Source of the DNA: Perca fluviatilis
Lineage: Eukaryota; Chordata; Actinopteri; Perciformes; Percidae
Reading direction: 5' to 3'
Assembly: GCF_010015445.1 (NCBI RefSeq)
Contig: NC_053115.1
Span: forward strand, 10,847,524-10,911,523
Length of the DNA stretch: 64,000 nt
Shown piece after piece: positions 12,097-24,390 of the stretch (its first letter is position 1; each line of letters opens with the position of its first letter). Under the pieces are notes generated by a model that was given only the letters and a program-made list of their open reading frames with translations, did no database searches and was not told the origin of the DNA. The position numbers and the translations under genes are program-made.

Positions 12097-13205
12097 AATG
12101 AAAAACATGTCACTGTGCTAACACTTGCACACTGCACTATACTTGCTGTATACTGCCATTAAAGATCCAAGAATAGAAACATACCATCTACTGTTAAGTC
12201 TATCACAACATAAATCACACAAATGAAGATCCTTGTTCAGCTATAGGAAACATGAATATGTGCCACATACTAACAATACACCATCATCACTCCATCTCCT
12301 CCTCTTCTCTCCCTGTCTCACTCATCTCTCACTTGTGTCCATGGAAATCAGTAGAAATCGACTAAACTTCGGAGAGAATTTTAATGACATCTTTCACCAG
12401 AGTACCTAATGGTAATGGTAAAGACGAGTCCCATGAAAGCAGCAAATAAATCTAATTAGAGGGAGATATGCTCATGTGCCTGTAGGGTGAGGATTAGCCA
12501 GATGCTGTTATGCAATCCATACTTGTCAGAAACTACAATCTGACTTGTGTTGCCTGGGATATTGAGATGTGCATTAGCACGGAGGAGATTATCATCATGA
12601 AGGATGGCAAGCTGTTTCTCTCCTCCATTCCCTCATTTAGTCACTTGCGCATTAGAATCTTCTACTTGATAAATCACTTTTGTTGCATAAACAAGAGGTG
12701 TGCTGAGATGCTCTCCAAAAATGTTCTGAATGAGGCTTTTTACTTTAACACCTCATCAGTAAGACTTTGTTCATCCATGTCTTCACTATGCTGCTGGTAA
12801 AGTGACTCAACTCCACAAAAAGTAGACAGCAGGCAACTATATACAAACTTGTGCTTAAGTTCATTCAAATATAGTTCTAAATACAGTAACAATATGAAGG
12901 TAGTTGCATGTGGTTGTTCAGTATTGCAGTATTGCACAATATTTCAATATTAACAATGGATCAAATGACTGTATTGTAAAACGGTGTTACAGAAAATTAC
13001 CTCCTGACTGCGCAGGTCCCCTTTACCCAACGGAGTGTTTTAACGTCATTCAGTTAATTGGTAGTGGAGCATTTAGCTTTTAAGGAGCCAGACATTTCAT
13101 TTTGGAATCAATGAAGACCAAAACAGCGCTAAAATGAGAAAGAATATTGGACTTACATTTGCCTAGTTGCCAGAAACATGCCTCCAAAATGAATGCCTAT
13201 GGTGC
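12097..13205. other. intergenic DNA, no clear features
   Basis: AT-rich unique sequence. A 96-codon open frame at 12510-12800 shows no recognisable domain. Confidence 0.5.
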
Positions 13206-13425
13206 TATAATAATAATAATAATAATACATGTTACTTAAAGAGCCTTTCATAACATCCAAGGTCACTTCACAAACAAACAATCATCAAACATCTTTAAAA
13301 TTATAGTCATCTCATAAAAAAAAAAATCAAAGTCAGTCCATACACCATCTTTAAGAGATGTGTTTTAAGTCTGTTTATAAAGTCAGTGTTTGAGTCACAG
13401 TGTCTGTTATGTATCTGATGGATGT
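13206..13425 (+). mobile_element. teleost dispersed repeat with (ATA)n end
   Basis: It opens with seven ATA units, then TACATGTTACTTAAAGAGCC, CTTTCATAACATCCAAGGTC and ACTTCACAAACAAACAATCA. Downstream is AAGAGATGTGTTTTAAGTCT. This order matches a high-copy fish repeat whose consensus reads 'gcgcctttcataacacc-caaggtcgctttac'. It is diverged and the class is not certain. Confidence 0.55.
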
Positions 13426-14267
13426 GTAACCTGGCGAATAGGTGTAAACATTCAGCTTGATAACATATTTGCTAACAAGTGTACGCTAACAAGTTTGCCT
13501 CGTCAATTTAAAAAGTGATAATATGTTGGTGTTGTGTTACAAGTGCCCCACAAGTCTGTTTTTCTTGGTTTCAACATTTATGGAAAAAAACATGGCTTGA
13601 CTTTCAGTTATTACATTAACATACAGTGTATGTAAAACTTGAATTATTGTACTGTTGATTAACAGTCATATTACAGTTATGTCTGCGATTTGAGAGGCTA
13701 TTTTGTGCCTCAGTTTCAGACAATGAACAAAAATATTTATTCCAAAATGATTCACTGCATATTTCCAAATTTCTGCAACTAGAATTCAGCTGTTATTATT
13801 TCAAAAACACAGATACGTGAATCTGCCAAAACAAAGTCATTTTACAAGCAAAGGTCTCATATCATTGTATCTTGAATTGTTAGCAATAACAAGGTTTAAT
13901 CTCAGGCTAGCATTCACTTGGTTTAAATATGTTTCAGTTTCTTTACAGATAGTGAATATTGCATTTTGGAATGAAATAGTCCAATGGAAAGTGCATCTTC
14001 AAAGGCTTGGACTAAACTTTGCTTTTAGAGCATTTCTCAGGCTTACCAAATTATAGCCATAACTGTTTCTTCTCTTATGGTGCAATGCTGAGAAGTAATA
14101 GAGGAGGGAAAGGCAATGGCAACTCAGTTAATACTCCCACAGCATTTTACTCAGGATAAAATATTGGAAGCTAAAATGGCACCCTAGAGATGCATATACA
14201 AATAGCCTGTGAGGGAAGGTTTTTACTCTTTCTGCCTTCTCACTTTCCTCATTCCTCTTTAGTCCAT

Positions 14268-14271
<4 letters not shown>
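13426..14271. other. intergenic DNA, no clear features
   Basis: AT-rich and unique. No transposon termini or plausible exon seen. Confidence 0.5.
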
Positions 14272-14316
<45 letters not shown>

Positions 14317-14400
14317 ATCTCTCTTTCTCTTTCTCTTTCTCTTTCTCTTTCTCTTTCTCTTTCTCTTTCTCTTTCTCTTTCTCTTTCTCTCTGTCTCTCT
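14272..14400. repeat. (TC)n-(TTTCTC)n compound array
   Basis: About 20 TC units (14272-14311) pass through an imperfect junction into roughly 11 units of the hexamer TTTCTC (to 14390). The Phe-Ser alternating open frame across it is an artefact. This long pyrimidine tract could form triplex DNA. Confidence 0.97.
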
Positions 14401-14605
14401 TTATTTCTCTCTGACTCTAACAATCTCCTGTGCCTTTCAATACCCTACCTCCTCCATGATTCTACGACTCACCCAGCATCCTCAAACTGTTTCAGTTCCT
14501 CTCTCTGTCTTAAGGCATTGTTAGGCAGCACTCTCTAAACATTCAGAAAGTGGAAACTTTCTGGTGAACACCAACATGGTCTTGGCAGTCAAGCATAGCA
14601 AAGCA

Positions 14606-14640
<35 letters not shown>

Positions 14641-14651
14641 CTGCCTGCCTG
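14606..14651. repeat. (TGCG)n-(CTGC)n tetranucleotide array
   Basis: About nine TGCG units run into three CTGC units. A second TGCG array is at 60840-60882. Confidence 0.97.
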
Positions 14652-14659
14652 TGAACACA

Positions 14660-15080
14660 CATTTAGGTGTGTGACAAGGCCATGGACATTAATATTCTCA
14701 CTGCACAAGCAGGTTTGCCACTGGCACTATTATCTTTGTAGAAAAACAAAATGAACACCACAATCTGTTTCCAAAATGGCCTCGGCACGGTGCAGCGGAT
14801 AATCATATAATTTGCAGATTTAATTGGAAATATAAATCCCAATGCACACACCATTACGGGCAGCTTTGAAATACACCTTGCCGATTGATGCATGATGACA
14901 CCTCGCAAATGTGGAGGGTCACCCGTATCACTTTTAAATATCATGGCACCCTGGGAAACCTGATTGGAGCACCAACAACACATTTTAATAGCTGTCCTCG
15001 CATATTGGTGAGCGAAATTACCTCTTCAACTGTCTCTTTCTGCTGCAGATTAGATTGGCTATATTTTTTTCTGTGGTCAT
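14660..15080. promoter_or_regulatory. possible conserved non-coding block
   Basis: Unique, complex sequence with dense homeodomain-like words (TAATCATATAATTTG, GATTTAATTGG) and CpG-containing motifs such as CATTACGGGCAGC. The overlapping open frames on both strands (about 106 and 72 codons) have no domain. Enhancer-like texture is the only argument, so this is an inference. Confidence 0.25.
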
Positions 15081-15974
15081 TTTCTCCATTTGACAGAGCA
15101 TAGCACTGCTCATGTTGTTGTTGCTGGGTTTTTTTTGCATTCAATTTCACTTATACAGCTGGCAAACTGTATTCCCACATTTCAGTCTTCTACTATATGG
15201 GGTGTGTGATAGTGCTATTATATCATTATGATATTTCATCTTGCAGTGTGGGAGCATGTATGTTGGTCCACCTGAAATGGCTGCAAGCTCCCCTGTACAT
15301 CTCCATACAGTATTGCAGCAGGGTATAATGCTTTATCAATAAACCACTGGACCGTTTGCTGTTTTTATAATGGAGTCGTGAAAGCATGCTCTGGCTCCTA
15401 ATTACCAAGGCAAACACAGCTTGGCAGCAATTCATAGGAAAACGTAGAAGGGAAAGGGCAGGGAGAAAGAAAAGGGGGAAGAACACGAGAAGAAAAAACC
15501 TTAAAAGAAAACTGTTTGCCAGATCATCCCAAACCCAAAGCTAATTATATCTGCTGAAGCAGGGGGAAGATCTTGTTATGCCCAGTAGACCCACCTAAGA
15601 GCTGGTACCAAGATCCCTATCACGGCCTCATGTCTGCAGGTCTGATGAGACAAGTCCAGTTCACATTTGCCCTCTAAACTTTCCCTTCTATGCTGTAGTA
15701 ACTTTATCGAGGACATAAGTAATGTCGATGGCAAAGACTATACAGAATAATAAATCCAGGGCCAGATCTTAAAATCGTCTTGAAATCAGACCCAAAAGAA
15801 ATCAAAGGCCACAAAAAATGGTGTGCTTGTGTTTGCAAAAACAGGTAGTTTGAGCAGACAAAAACGTCATCCTTTGCAAGTAAGGTGCTTGTTCCTTTAC
15901 AGTCTCCACTGTCGGCATGCATGATCCCAATGGCAATGCTTCAGTAACATGATGTTGAGTAGGTGTTATGTTTA
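15081..15974. other. intergenic DNA, no clear features
   Basis: Unique sequence with purine-rich patches near 15430-15500. No gene or mobile element recognised. Confidence 0.5.
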
Positions 15975-16065
15975 CTATGTTTACCATCTTAGTTTAGCTT
16001 ATAGGCATGCTCAAATTTGCTAATTAGCACTAAATAAAAAGTACAGCTGAGGCTTATAGGAATGG
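15975..16065 (+). mobile_element. retrotransposon-like dispersed repeat, copy 2 (fragment)
   Basis: Words in family order: TTTACCATCTTAGTTTAGC, AATTTGCTAATTAGCAC, and a GTACAGCTGAGGCT word shared with the copy at 5989-6300. It breaks off at a G run near 16064. Confidence 0.6.
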
Positions 16066-18828
16066 GGGGGGGAGGGGCACCACTAGCTTTTGCCTACATT
16101 GCCTGTGCCAGCAGAAAGCTCTATTATGCACTATGGTCACATAGAGGAGGAAGTAAATAATAAAGAAACAGCCAAGCTTTGTTCGCATTATTGTTAGCTT
16201 GTTTGACCATGAGCTTGGTTACAAAAGAAGAATTCTTGCCGTAAGCTGTTCCCATTTTAAACTGCAGAAAAAGTGGTGTGGATACATACGTCCGCATGGT
16301 ATTGAGCCTGACAGCAGAGTTGGACAGGTCTTAACCCAGGGCCAGTGGCCAGCTCTAATGACTATTGACAACAACCTGAGCCTCTTTTACTTTCAACCTA
16401 ATTCAGTCTTGGAAAGAAGGAATTACTGCCTTAAGACTGCCAGCAACAAATGACGGTGGAGAAACAAACATCCAGGCTTCAACACACCCCATATTCCATT
16501 TGAACATATTGTACAGTATCTTTGTATAATGCATGCAGTGAAACTCCCTCCTCATGTTAAGCTTTTTTCCTTAATTTTCTTTTAATTATACATGTGTCTG
16601 GTCACTCTAGATATCATTTTGACCGAGACAATTTTGTGGAGGATTTGATAGAAGTCTAACAAAAAAAAACATTGTTGGTTACAAGTGTCTTTTTGGTTAT
16701 TACTTCAATCACACCTCTCTTAAAGCCTCCTGCACTCAGGTGAATATGAACATTGTGTTAAGAGAATATTGATCCAAGAGGCACTAATGACAGCACTTTA
16801 CCATATAACAACAATAAAAACTTCAATACACTTAAAACTTCAGTACACTTATATTAACTAAGGTGTTACACAAATGACTGCACAATAACGTCTGATTAAA
16901 GCCAAAAGTCAATTCTCTCACTGCCAACATTAACAACTGTTTCACCCTTTCAAAGTTTCTATTTACATTACGTAAGCCACACCAAGCCATAGCCATATCA
17001 GCAAAATAAACTGTCATTGTGGGTGTTCAAAATGTCAATTTGGATAAAATGTGAAGGAAACTGATCAAATCTGGTCCCTGACTAAATGAATGTGCTATTT
17101 ATGTTTCGATTTCCATGGCTGCCAGCTCTCACGCATTAACGGTGAGTTTCACGCAACTGACACTTTTCCCAAGCTCTCACGCCACACATCCATTTTGCTA
17201 TGCAGAGAAAAACAAATTTATAACTGATAACTTTGGCTGCCCTGAATACCTCCATGACGTTTCACTTGCACGTGCATATCAATGTTTAGAACAAATCTAA
17301 AACGACTGTGAAAATAATATTACAGCAGGATGAACAATATGATCCATATGATACAGACAATACAGGCTCCTTCGACGCACCCGTGGCACACTTGGGGTGT
17401 GATCAGAAAGAATGGTCCCAACAGAGTTATTAGCAAATAGAGAAGTTTAACACGATTCACAATTTTTTTGTGGAGTTGTGTGAAATTTTGAACATTTTTA
17501 AATTAGCATTTGGCTAACGTTTTAAACAAAAATCCATGGGGGTTGATTGATGACCCTGAATCCTGCAGTGGGTAACGTCACAGAAGGCCTACTCATGAAA
17601 TGCAGTGACTTCACAGATATAGAATCTCACTCCAAACTAAATTGAAAAGTTGGCAGCCCTGCATTTCCTTCATGTTTTGCTGTTTACCATCTTTTTCCCC
17701 CACAACTAAGCCCTTCCCACCACAGCACCTCCACAGTTTTCCTCAGTTGGATGTTTCAGAAGTTTTGCAGAGGACCGAGGCCATGAAGAGAGAGGGAAGG
17801 AGAAGCAGGAAACAGAAGGGAATGCACAGCAGAGATGCTGGCACCTTGGATAATTAGGCAGGGAGAGACTGTCAGACAGAAAGAGAGAGAGACAGAGGCC
17901 AGCTGATTTACATGCTCACAGAAAGCAGCAGCAGCCAACAGCATCTCATGACAAACATCTAAGGAAACCTTTTTCCAGACAGATGAGATCAGAGTTTTGT
18001 CTCTTCCGTAGTAAGGGGAAGTAGGGGCTTTACGACAGGCATAATTAAAGTAGCCTCAGACCGAGCACAAAGTTTCCCTTAGTCTTTCAGTGAGCGACAA
18101 TTCTCTGAAGTTCGTCCCTTCAGGCTAAACACTCAGAACAGGGGCATGTTAAAGTAACCTCCTTTTATCATAATGATCATAACCCATAGCTAATGGAGCA
18201 CCAAACGCCAACTAAAATGATTCAAAAAGTGGCTTGAATATATTCAATTATAATGATTGAGTTAGCAATGGCATCGCACAGGCAATGGTGACTTTCCAAG
18301 CCCTAATTATGCTGCGGTCATCAAGATCATTATTTTTCGCAAGTGTCTCAGGAGATGGAAAGCAGGACATAATGACGATCAAATGCACATATAGAGCATG
18401 CAAGTTATGATCCCATTATATACATATGGCACTTTTAAAGGTGCATAGTAAACTGCAGGCTACAGTGGCATTCAGAGTGTATAAGATACTCAACACAAAG
18501 ATTTCATCTGAAGAAAAGTGAGTGTTTTGAAACTGTATATCTCATTTATTTGCTTGGCATTTCACCATAAAGATCTAACAAAAAAACACCCCAAAAGCAA
18601 AAGGGAGCTGTGACCAAATTTAAATTAGCTTCCATTTTTACATCTTAGTTAGATTAGAGCGATATGGATTTGGGGAAGAGGTGTGAATGTGGCCCTGTTC
18701 ATGCCAAGGAAAAATATTTTACATGAAGAAAATGGCACAGAAAGGAAATAAATGCTCGATGAATTCTCTTTCACTGCCTACAACACCAAGCTGATGAAAT
18801 CATAACAGGCGTGATTATTACAATTATT
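16066..18828. other. intergenic DNA, largely unique
   Basis: No gene. Around 17120-17190 the word AGCTCTCACGC occurs twice, about 49 bp apart, with related TTCACGC words between. This may be a remnant of a tandem repeat. The rest shows no structure I can name. Confidence 0.5.
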
Positions 18829-18846
18829 CAGGAGTCTAGACTCCTG
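18829..18846. repeat. perfect 18-nt palindrome
   Basis: CAGGAGTCTAGACTCCTG reads the same on both strands, centred on TCTAGA. No transposon sequence surrounds it. Confidence 0.95.
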
Positions 18847-21052
18847 TAGGTCGTGTAGCGATTTCTGATAATGTTGCAATATCATCTTTTTTGGACTACA
18901 TGCATTTAGTGCAGACGTGCAAAAATGGTGCTAAGAAACTACAACAGTTGTCAGAGAAGAACTTGCTTTTACTGCTGGTTTTAGTCAGTGACATGTTTGA
19001 CCTAATATCTGTTTGATCAGAGAGTTTGTTTCTATTCTTCCACTCATATGTATAATACAAAGCATAGGGTGCATGTGTGTGTTTTCTTCAAGGGCCAACA
19101 CATTGGCGGGCTGATGAAGGATGACAGTTTCCCATTTTTAATTGCCATGGTTCCTGTTGCCTGGTTGCCCGGAGGGGGGTGCAGGAAGGGTGCAGACACA
19201 AATATTCTCTAATGAGTATTAATCTAATCACTGTCTGATATAAACAAGGCCTCTGTAATGATGTCAGACCCCCACCGCTATCACTACCTACGTCTGACAT
19301 TTAGGATGAGGGCATTTGCATTTCCAAGAAGAAAAAAAAAGTCTTGACAAATTGAAAGACATTCTTGAGGCGGGAGGGAGGAAGGTAAGGATGGCCATGG
19401 AAATTACCTCTCCCATTTCTTTTCAAGAAACTAGACTCTTTAAAGAAGCAACTTGTCATTTTCCTAATTTTGTATGTGTGTTTCCTTGGGAACCGAATGT
19501 GCCTGGTGCCACTTGATTTGTCATATATAGATTCTTGTCGTACCTACAACGTAGCAACCAAAGACAATACTTTCACTTTAGAACATCTGCCTAAATGGTG
19601 ATGAAGTAACTGATAGAGCTCAAGGAAAATGTGTTTGAAAAGATATTGGCATTGAGGTGGGAAGATTACTTATCTGTTGTCATACACACAATAACAATGA
19701 CACTATAACACCAGTGGGAAATAAAGCTTCTTGTATGCTCACCGTAACAAAGAAAACAGTGAAAACTGCACCCTTGCCTGTCTTGTTTACCTCAGTACTA
19801 TAGATTGAGAGGGTTACCTCCAAGGGCAAGGGGACATGAATAATGCCTACCACCTGCACCTGTTTCCTTTGGATGCTGTGGCTTTAATTACCTCAATTAG
19901 CATTTAGGAGATTGTTTGTAAGGATCTGTATCTACAGTGATGAAGCATACGCTCGGAGGGCATGCTAACTCATTGGAAAACACAGACAAATTGTCTTCCA
20001 CCATATCCTTCTGCACTAGTTGGGACTCAGAGCGCACTTAGAATGAGTTCTGTGCCTTGCCAAGATGGAGCAATGGTGATAATGTGCTGACACGTGATCA
20101 AATAAGACGCTGTGCTGCTAAACCTTAGTATGTCATGTGGAAGATGCCAGCACTTTGAAAAATTACGGAAGAGAGCTGTAATCGCTGATCTAACCCTAAC
20201 AAAACAGCATCATTTGTTGATACAAGATGACACCAATGTGAACTAATGGAATTCTCAGACTGTCGTCCTCGCCGTGAGAGTTTATTAGAAGTCTGCAGAG
20301 GGAACTGTGCAGGTTTCAGCTTTCTTTTGTTGAGCCTACCCGTCCAAAGTACACTGCACCATGATTTTGTTCCTGCTTCACCCAGTGATCTGTATCATGT
20401 GATTTGTCCTCTTTCATTTCCATAATGGCTTCCTGAGCTCCCTCATGGAAACATATGGAGACCCCTTCTCACTGTATAGGATTTGTCCTGCACTAATGGA
20501 GCTGAGATTGGATTCTGGCACTTATGTGTGCCTAGATGATTCCTCCTTTTTAGTGCTGTTCTCCTTTGGCTCATACATAATGCATAGGGTTAAAGCAGTA
20601 TTGCTTTGCAGGAGATCTCATTTATTAACATGGAAGTCTCACGGGGATCAGAAAGCTCAGCATCAATGTATGCCTCAGCACTGCACTCATCATCACCAGG
20701 AAGCACTTGGGATTTCCACCAACAGGTGTGAATATTATCAGTATTCAATCACTGCATTAATTTGTAATCAATTGTGTGACTGTCTTTATTAGATAAAACG
20801 CAGCATTGGTCAAATATTCACGTGTCCAAAATTACTCTTTATTTTGTGAGGAGCATTGGCAAAAGAATAGCGTAACATTATTGGATGGATTGGACAACAA
20901 AGGGCGTGACTTTGACACAGGACACCGCTGTAATTGCGTCATTGTTTCCTACCAACATTTGTATTGCTTTCTTTTGGCCTAATCTTCTGTAATCCATATT
21001 AGGCTGGTCACATTCTACATGTTTCCTATTGTGAACAAATTCCATGAAAAGT
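18847..21052. other. intergenic DNA, largely unique
   Basis: No repeat family recognised. The 115-codon open frame at 20445-20792 lacks any recognisable domain. The stretch 19830-19930 is a weak candidate regulatory block (see findings). Confidence 0.5.
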
Positions 21053-21345
21053 CCAAAACCAACAATGAATTGATCCTAATAAAAATGTATAATTTGTGTA
21101 GCCACAGCTTCTCTGTGCTATAGCACTCCATTATTGTCCAAAAGCCAATAAAATAAAAATAAAAAACACATCAGTGAGCCACACCATTGCACTGGGTGAC
21201 ATTTTATTTCATGATGATGAACACTGTAGTTTATTTTGACTCAACCTCACATATACCATGCTGCGGCTGTAAATACTCATTAGAGCACCAAATGTGTATT
21301 AATCCACAGCTGAAAGTAATCCCCAAGAAATGCACAATTTACTCC
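21053..21345 (+). repeat. dispersed repeat, copy 2 (longer)
   Basis: It shares the 26-bp core with 5670-5695 and extends further with ACACATCAGTGAGCCACACC, GGGTGACATTTTATTTCATG and GAGCACCAAATGTGTATTAA. I recognise that order from a repeat in other percomorph genomes. Neither end could be fixed. Confidence 0.6.
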
Positions 21346-23371
21346 TGTTTGGAGTAAAAAAAAAAACGTCCCCAGCTGTTTTAGGAGATTATAGAGTAAA
21401 AAAAATGAAACTATATATTTGTGACCTGTTAGATTTAAATCTTTAGCACTTACTAACTTCATGTACAATGTCCTCAAACCCTCATCTGGTAAAATATAAA
21501 TATAAATATATTTTGGCTCTTTCACAATCAGTGTTTTTGATCTGATGCACCTGTCTAAAGGACTTTATTCTGTTCTGTGCAATTGTAAAACTGTATAGTG
21601 CAGAACTCCAGGTAAGGAAGAACTAAAAATTACTTTTGCTTGGACACAAAATGAATATTTAACTGAAGCAGAAAATCCCTAACTTTACCCTGGCCGTAAT
21701 GGCGTAATGGCCTCCATCTTGTCTATGTTTTCACTAACCTGTGTCCAACAGGAGGAGGTCTTATAAAACATAATTTGCCCTTTGTCCGACCTGAACTTAA
21801 GGTAGTATACGAGCCCAGAGCAATTACCTCTCTCTCTTTCTATACCTCTCTCACTCACTTGCTCTCTCTCCCCAAGAGGGAGGCACATCTCCATAAGTTA
21901 TTTCATTATCTCACTAGCTCTGCTTTCTCCCTCTCTGCTTTGTTTTTTTCTATCTCCCTGTTTGTATTGCTTCCTTTGGGAGGTCACACAGAAGGGTATG
22001 GGATTATCTTCTAAATAGAGGACATTCCAGAAATGATTTTGCTTATTTGTTTGATATAATAATCTGAGCTGCCACACCTCCACACCATTTATAGACTATT
22101 TGCTAAATGAGTTTTAGTCATTGCTCTTTAATTTATGATGTAGAAATACTGTATCCTTGATTTTCTTCTTTGTTTCTTTTATTTATGACTGTATTTAGAC
22201 TATAATCACAAGTCGTAAGACTAAATTTGCTGGTATGAAGTTAATTCAAGGTTGTAGAATATGTTAATGCCTGCCAAAAGAATGACAAACTGGCTGTGTG
22301 GAAAAAGTCACCAAGTCAAATGGTTACAAGCGTAAAATGGTCAATGACACAACTGGAGTTTTGCAAAAAATATTCATTAAATCCTCACAGGGCTCCAGAT
22401 ATTTAGCTACTTTGTTATTTCATAGCAAAATAATCCGCAGGACTCTTTAGTGGGAGATGGCTTAATAACTTTTGAGTGTCATTAGGATGCAAAGAGTAGA
22501 AATTGATAGGAACCGTTGAGTGCGAAGAGCAACAAAAAATCATCTTTTGATTGTATTATAATGTAGCGTAGGCAGTTGTGTTGCAATTAGCAGTAATCTG
22601 GGGTATCTGAGTGTCTCTCGATGCAGCCTTGTAGCGAGCATCACGGTGGTAAACACCAGTTTCAGAGGTGCTGTGAAATAATATTTAGTATGGCTTAACT
22701 CTTTGTTATTGTTTTAAAAGAAGTTAGGCAGTAAGTAAGCTTTTATATATAGAGCGAGATGACTGTGATTTGCCTGTGTTACATGAATTTAGAAGTGTTT
22801 ATGGCTTTGATCACACAAGTTTAATTATCCTTAAAGTGTCTGATGACCCCATGAGGCGGCTTGTGGCCCTCTGTGGATTTTTTAAAGTGTGTTTGAGAGT
22901 GTGTGTGCATACAGTATGACTGTGAGTGTTTGAAAGTGTGTATTGCGGCATGTCTCTGCTCTCTCCTGGTCTGACTCTGTAGTGCTTTGATTTGAGCGCG
23001 GTGATCCTGCTAAGACTCGGAGCAAATACACGGATTAGGCCGCAGCGGTGCAGATAACACTCTGATCAAAGTGGCCCCGCTGCTCCGACAGGCACAGAGA
23101 GAAAAATATGTTTAAGGAAGAGGCACTGCGCACACACACAGCCCGAGTCACACACTTTTTTTTATCTCCACTAACAGACAGACAGACAAACAGACAGGAG
23201 GAGATTTTCCTGCTTTATTTTCCTATTTTCCGACGGATGTGCTGTCGATAGCTTGGCAGAAAATTCCCTCCAATCAGTCCAGGCATGGGTCCATCCTCAG
23301 GGTCGCTGAGACGCTAAGAAGAAAATGTTCCTTTTCCCTTAATGGGGCACACTCACACTCCCTCCTTTTCT
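21346..23371. other. intergenic DNA with one possible regulatory block
   Basis: Gene-free and mostly unique. Short TAAATA runs occur near 21490-21510 and a TC-rich stretch at 21825-21870. The GC-rich block at 22975-23100 is listed separately. Confidence 0.5.
22975..23105. promoter_or_regulatory. possible regulatory block with TCF-like sites
   Basis: This is a local GC-rich patch with several CpGs in AT-rich surroundings. It carries two inverted TCF/LEF-like words, CTTTGAT near 22985 and ATCAAAG near 23065, about 80 bp apart. Conservation and activity cannot be judged here. Confidence 0.25.
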
Positions 23372-23382
23372 TTCTTCTTCTT

Positions 23383-23462
<80 letters not shown>
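23372..23462. repeat. (TTC)n-(TTA)n compound microsatellite
   Basis: About 13 TTC units switch directly to about 17 TTA units. The Leu/Ile-run open frame over it is an artefact. Confidence 0.98.
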
Positions 23463-23463
<1 letters not shown>

Positions 23464-23980
23464 CAGTTCTGTCATTCTTCAGTTCTGACCAACAGACACG
23501 GATATAGAAAAGAGAGAATCTAAGCCCAAGACTTATCAGTCTGTACAATACTGTCATGGTCAAAAGCGGTCACACATTATATTATAATAATCCAGGTTAT
23601 ATAAAGTGTCACTTCTTTGCTACACTTCTATCTAAATGGTGTGTATCTGCGCTTGATTGACATCTCTCTCACACCTTCTGGTTGGCCTTGTTTCATCTGT
23701 TAACAACTTACACCATTATAGGCCTTTTTCACAGCAGACATTTTGACCTGTCATAGTAGGAAAAGCACAGGTGTTACTAATAACATTAACTGTGGTACTG
23801 TTCAGCCTCTGTTCAGTTGGCAGTGTGCCAGGATCCTGAAATGAAGCAGCCAAATGGAATTCAACCGTCATTAATTTATTCATTATTTTAGACTACCTAC
23901 TGACATGTCGAAATGTCTTCAGTGAAAAAGGCCTATTGTTCTTATCAGCCACAATTACCAGCAAACAGCAGTGTGTCTAA
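23463..23980. other. intergenic DNA, no clear features
   Basis: Unique AT-rich sequence between the triplet array and the SINE target duplication. An inverted pair, GACATTTT/GTCGAAAT-like words at 23739 and 23906, is too weak to call. Confidence 0.45.
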
Positions 23981-24172
23981 CAAATGACTCTATTTTTAAT
24001 TTTTTTGTGGGGGGGCTTTGTATGGCCTTTTATTGATAGGACAGCTGAAGACAGGAAAGGGGATGACATGCAGCAAAGGGCCATGGGTCTGAATCGATGC
24101 CAAGGACTCAGCCTACATGGGGCGCACACTCTACTGGGTGAGCTAAAGGTCGCCCCCAAATGACTCGATTTT
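23981..24172 (-). mobile_element. tRNA-derived SINE with target-site duplications
   Basis: On the minus strand the element starts near 24156. It has a box A-like TTAGCTCACCCAGTAGAG and a degraded box B (GATTCAGACCC, plus-strand 24085-24095), then the tail TGCATGTCATCCCCTTTCCT. This is a SINE I recognise as very common in fish. It ends near 23997 in an A-rich tail. It is flanked by direct repeats CAAATGACTCTATTTT (23981-23996) and CAAATGACTCGATTTT (24157-24172), 15 of 16 identical, as expected for target-primed insertion. Confidence 0.88.
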
Positions 24173-24390
24173 AAAAGAGATTCTACTTGCACAGTTGAAA
24201 GAAGACAGAAGCTGTCCAAACTGATTTTGACAAAATACAAGTTTGATTTTTTTCATTTTAGGAGCATGGCCAAAGTTCTGACAATTTCTAATTTCACAAC
24301 AATGTCCAAATGCTGATGCATGCTTTTTATTTCAAGTTGCTTATTGTTATTACTGCAATTATCTTTTTTTATTGGGCTACCTAAAAAAAC
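24173..24390. other. short spacer between SINE and LINE tail
   Basis: AT-rich sequence with no feature seen. Confidence 0.4.

Noticed and set aside
17120..17190. AGCTCTCACGC tandem-like words
   Set aside because: Only two copies with weak intermediates; insufficient to define a repeat.
20445..20792. 115-codon open frame
   Set aside because: No recognisable family, Cys/His positions follow no zinc-finger spacing, and no splice or promoter signals.
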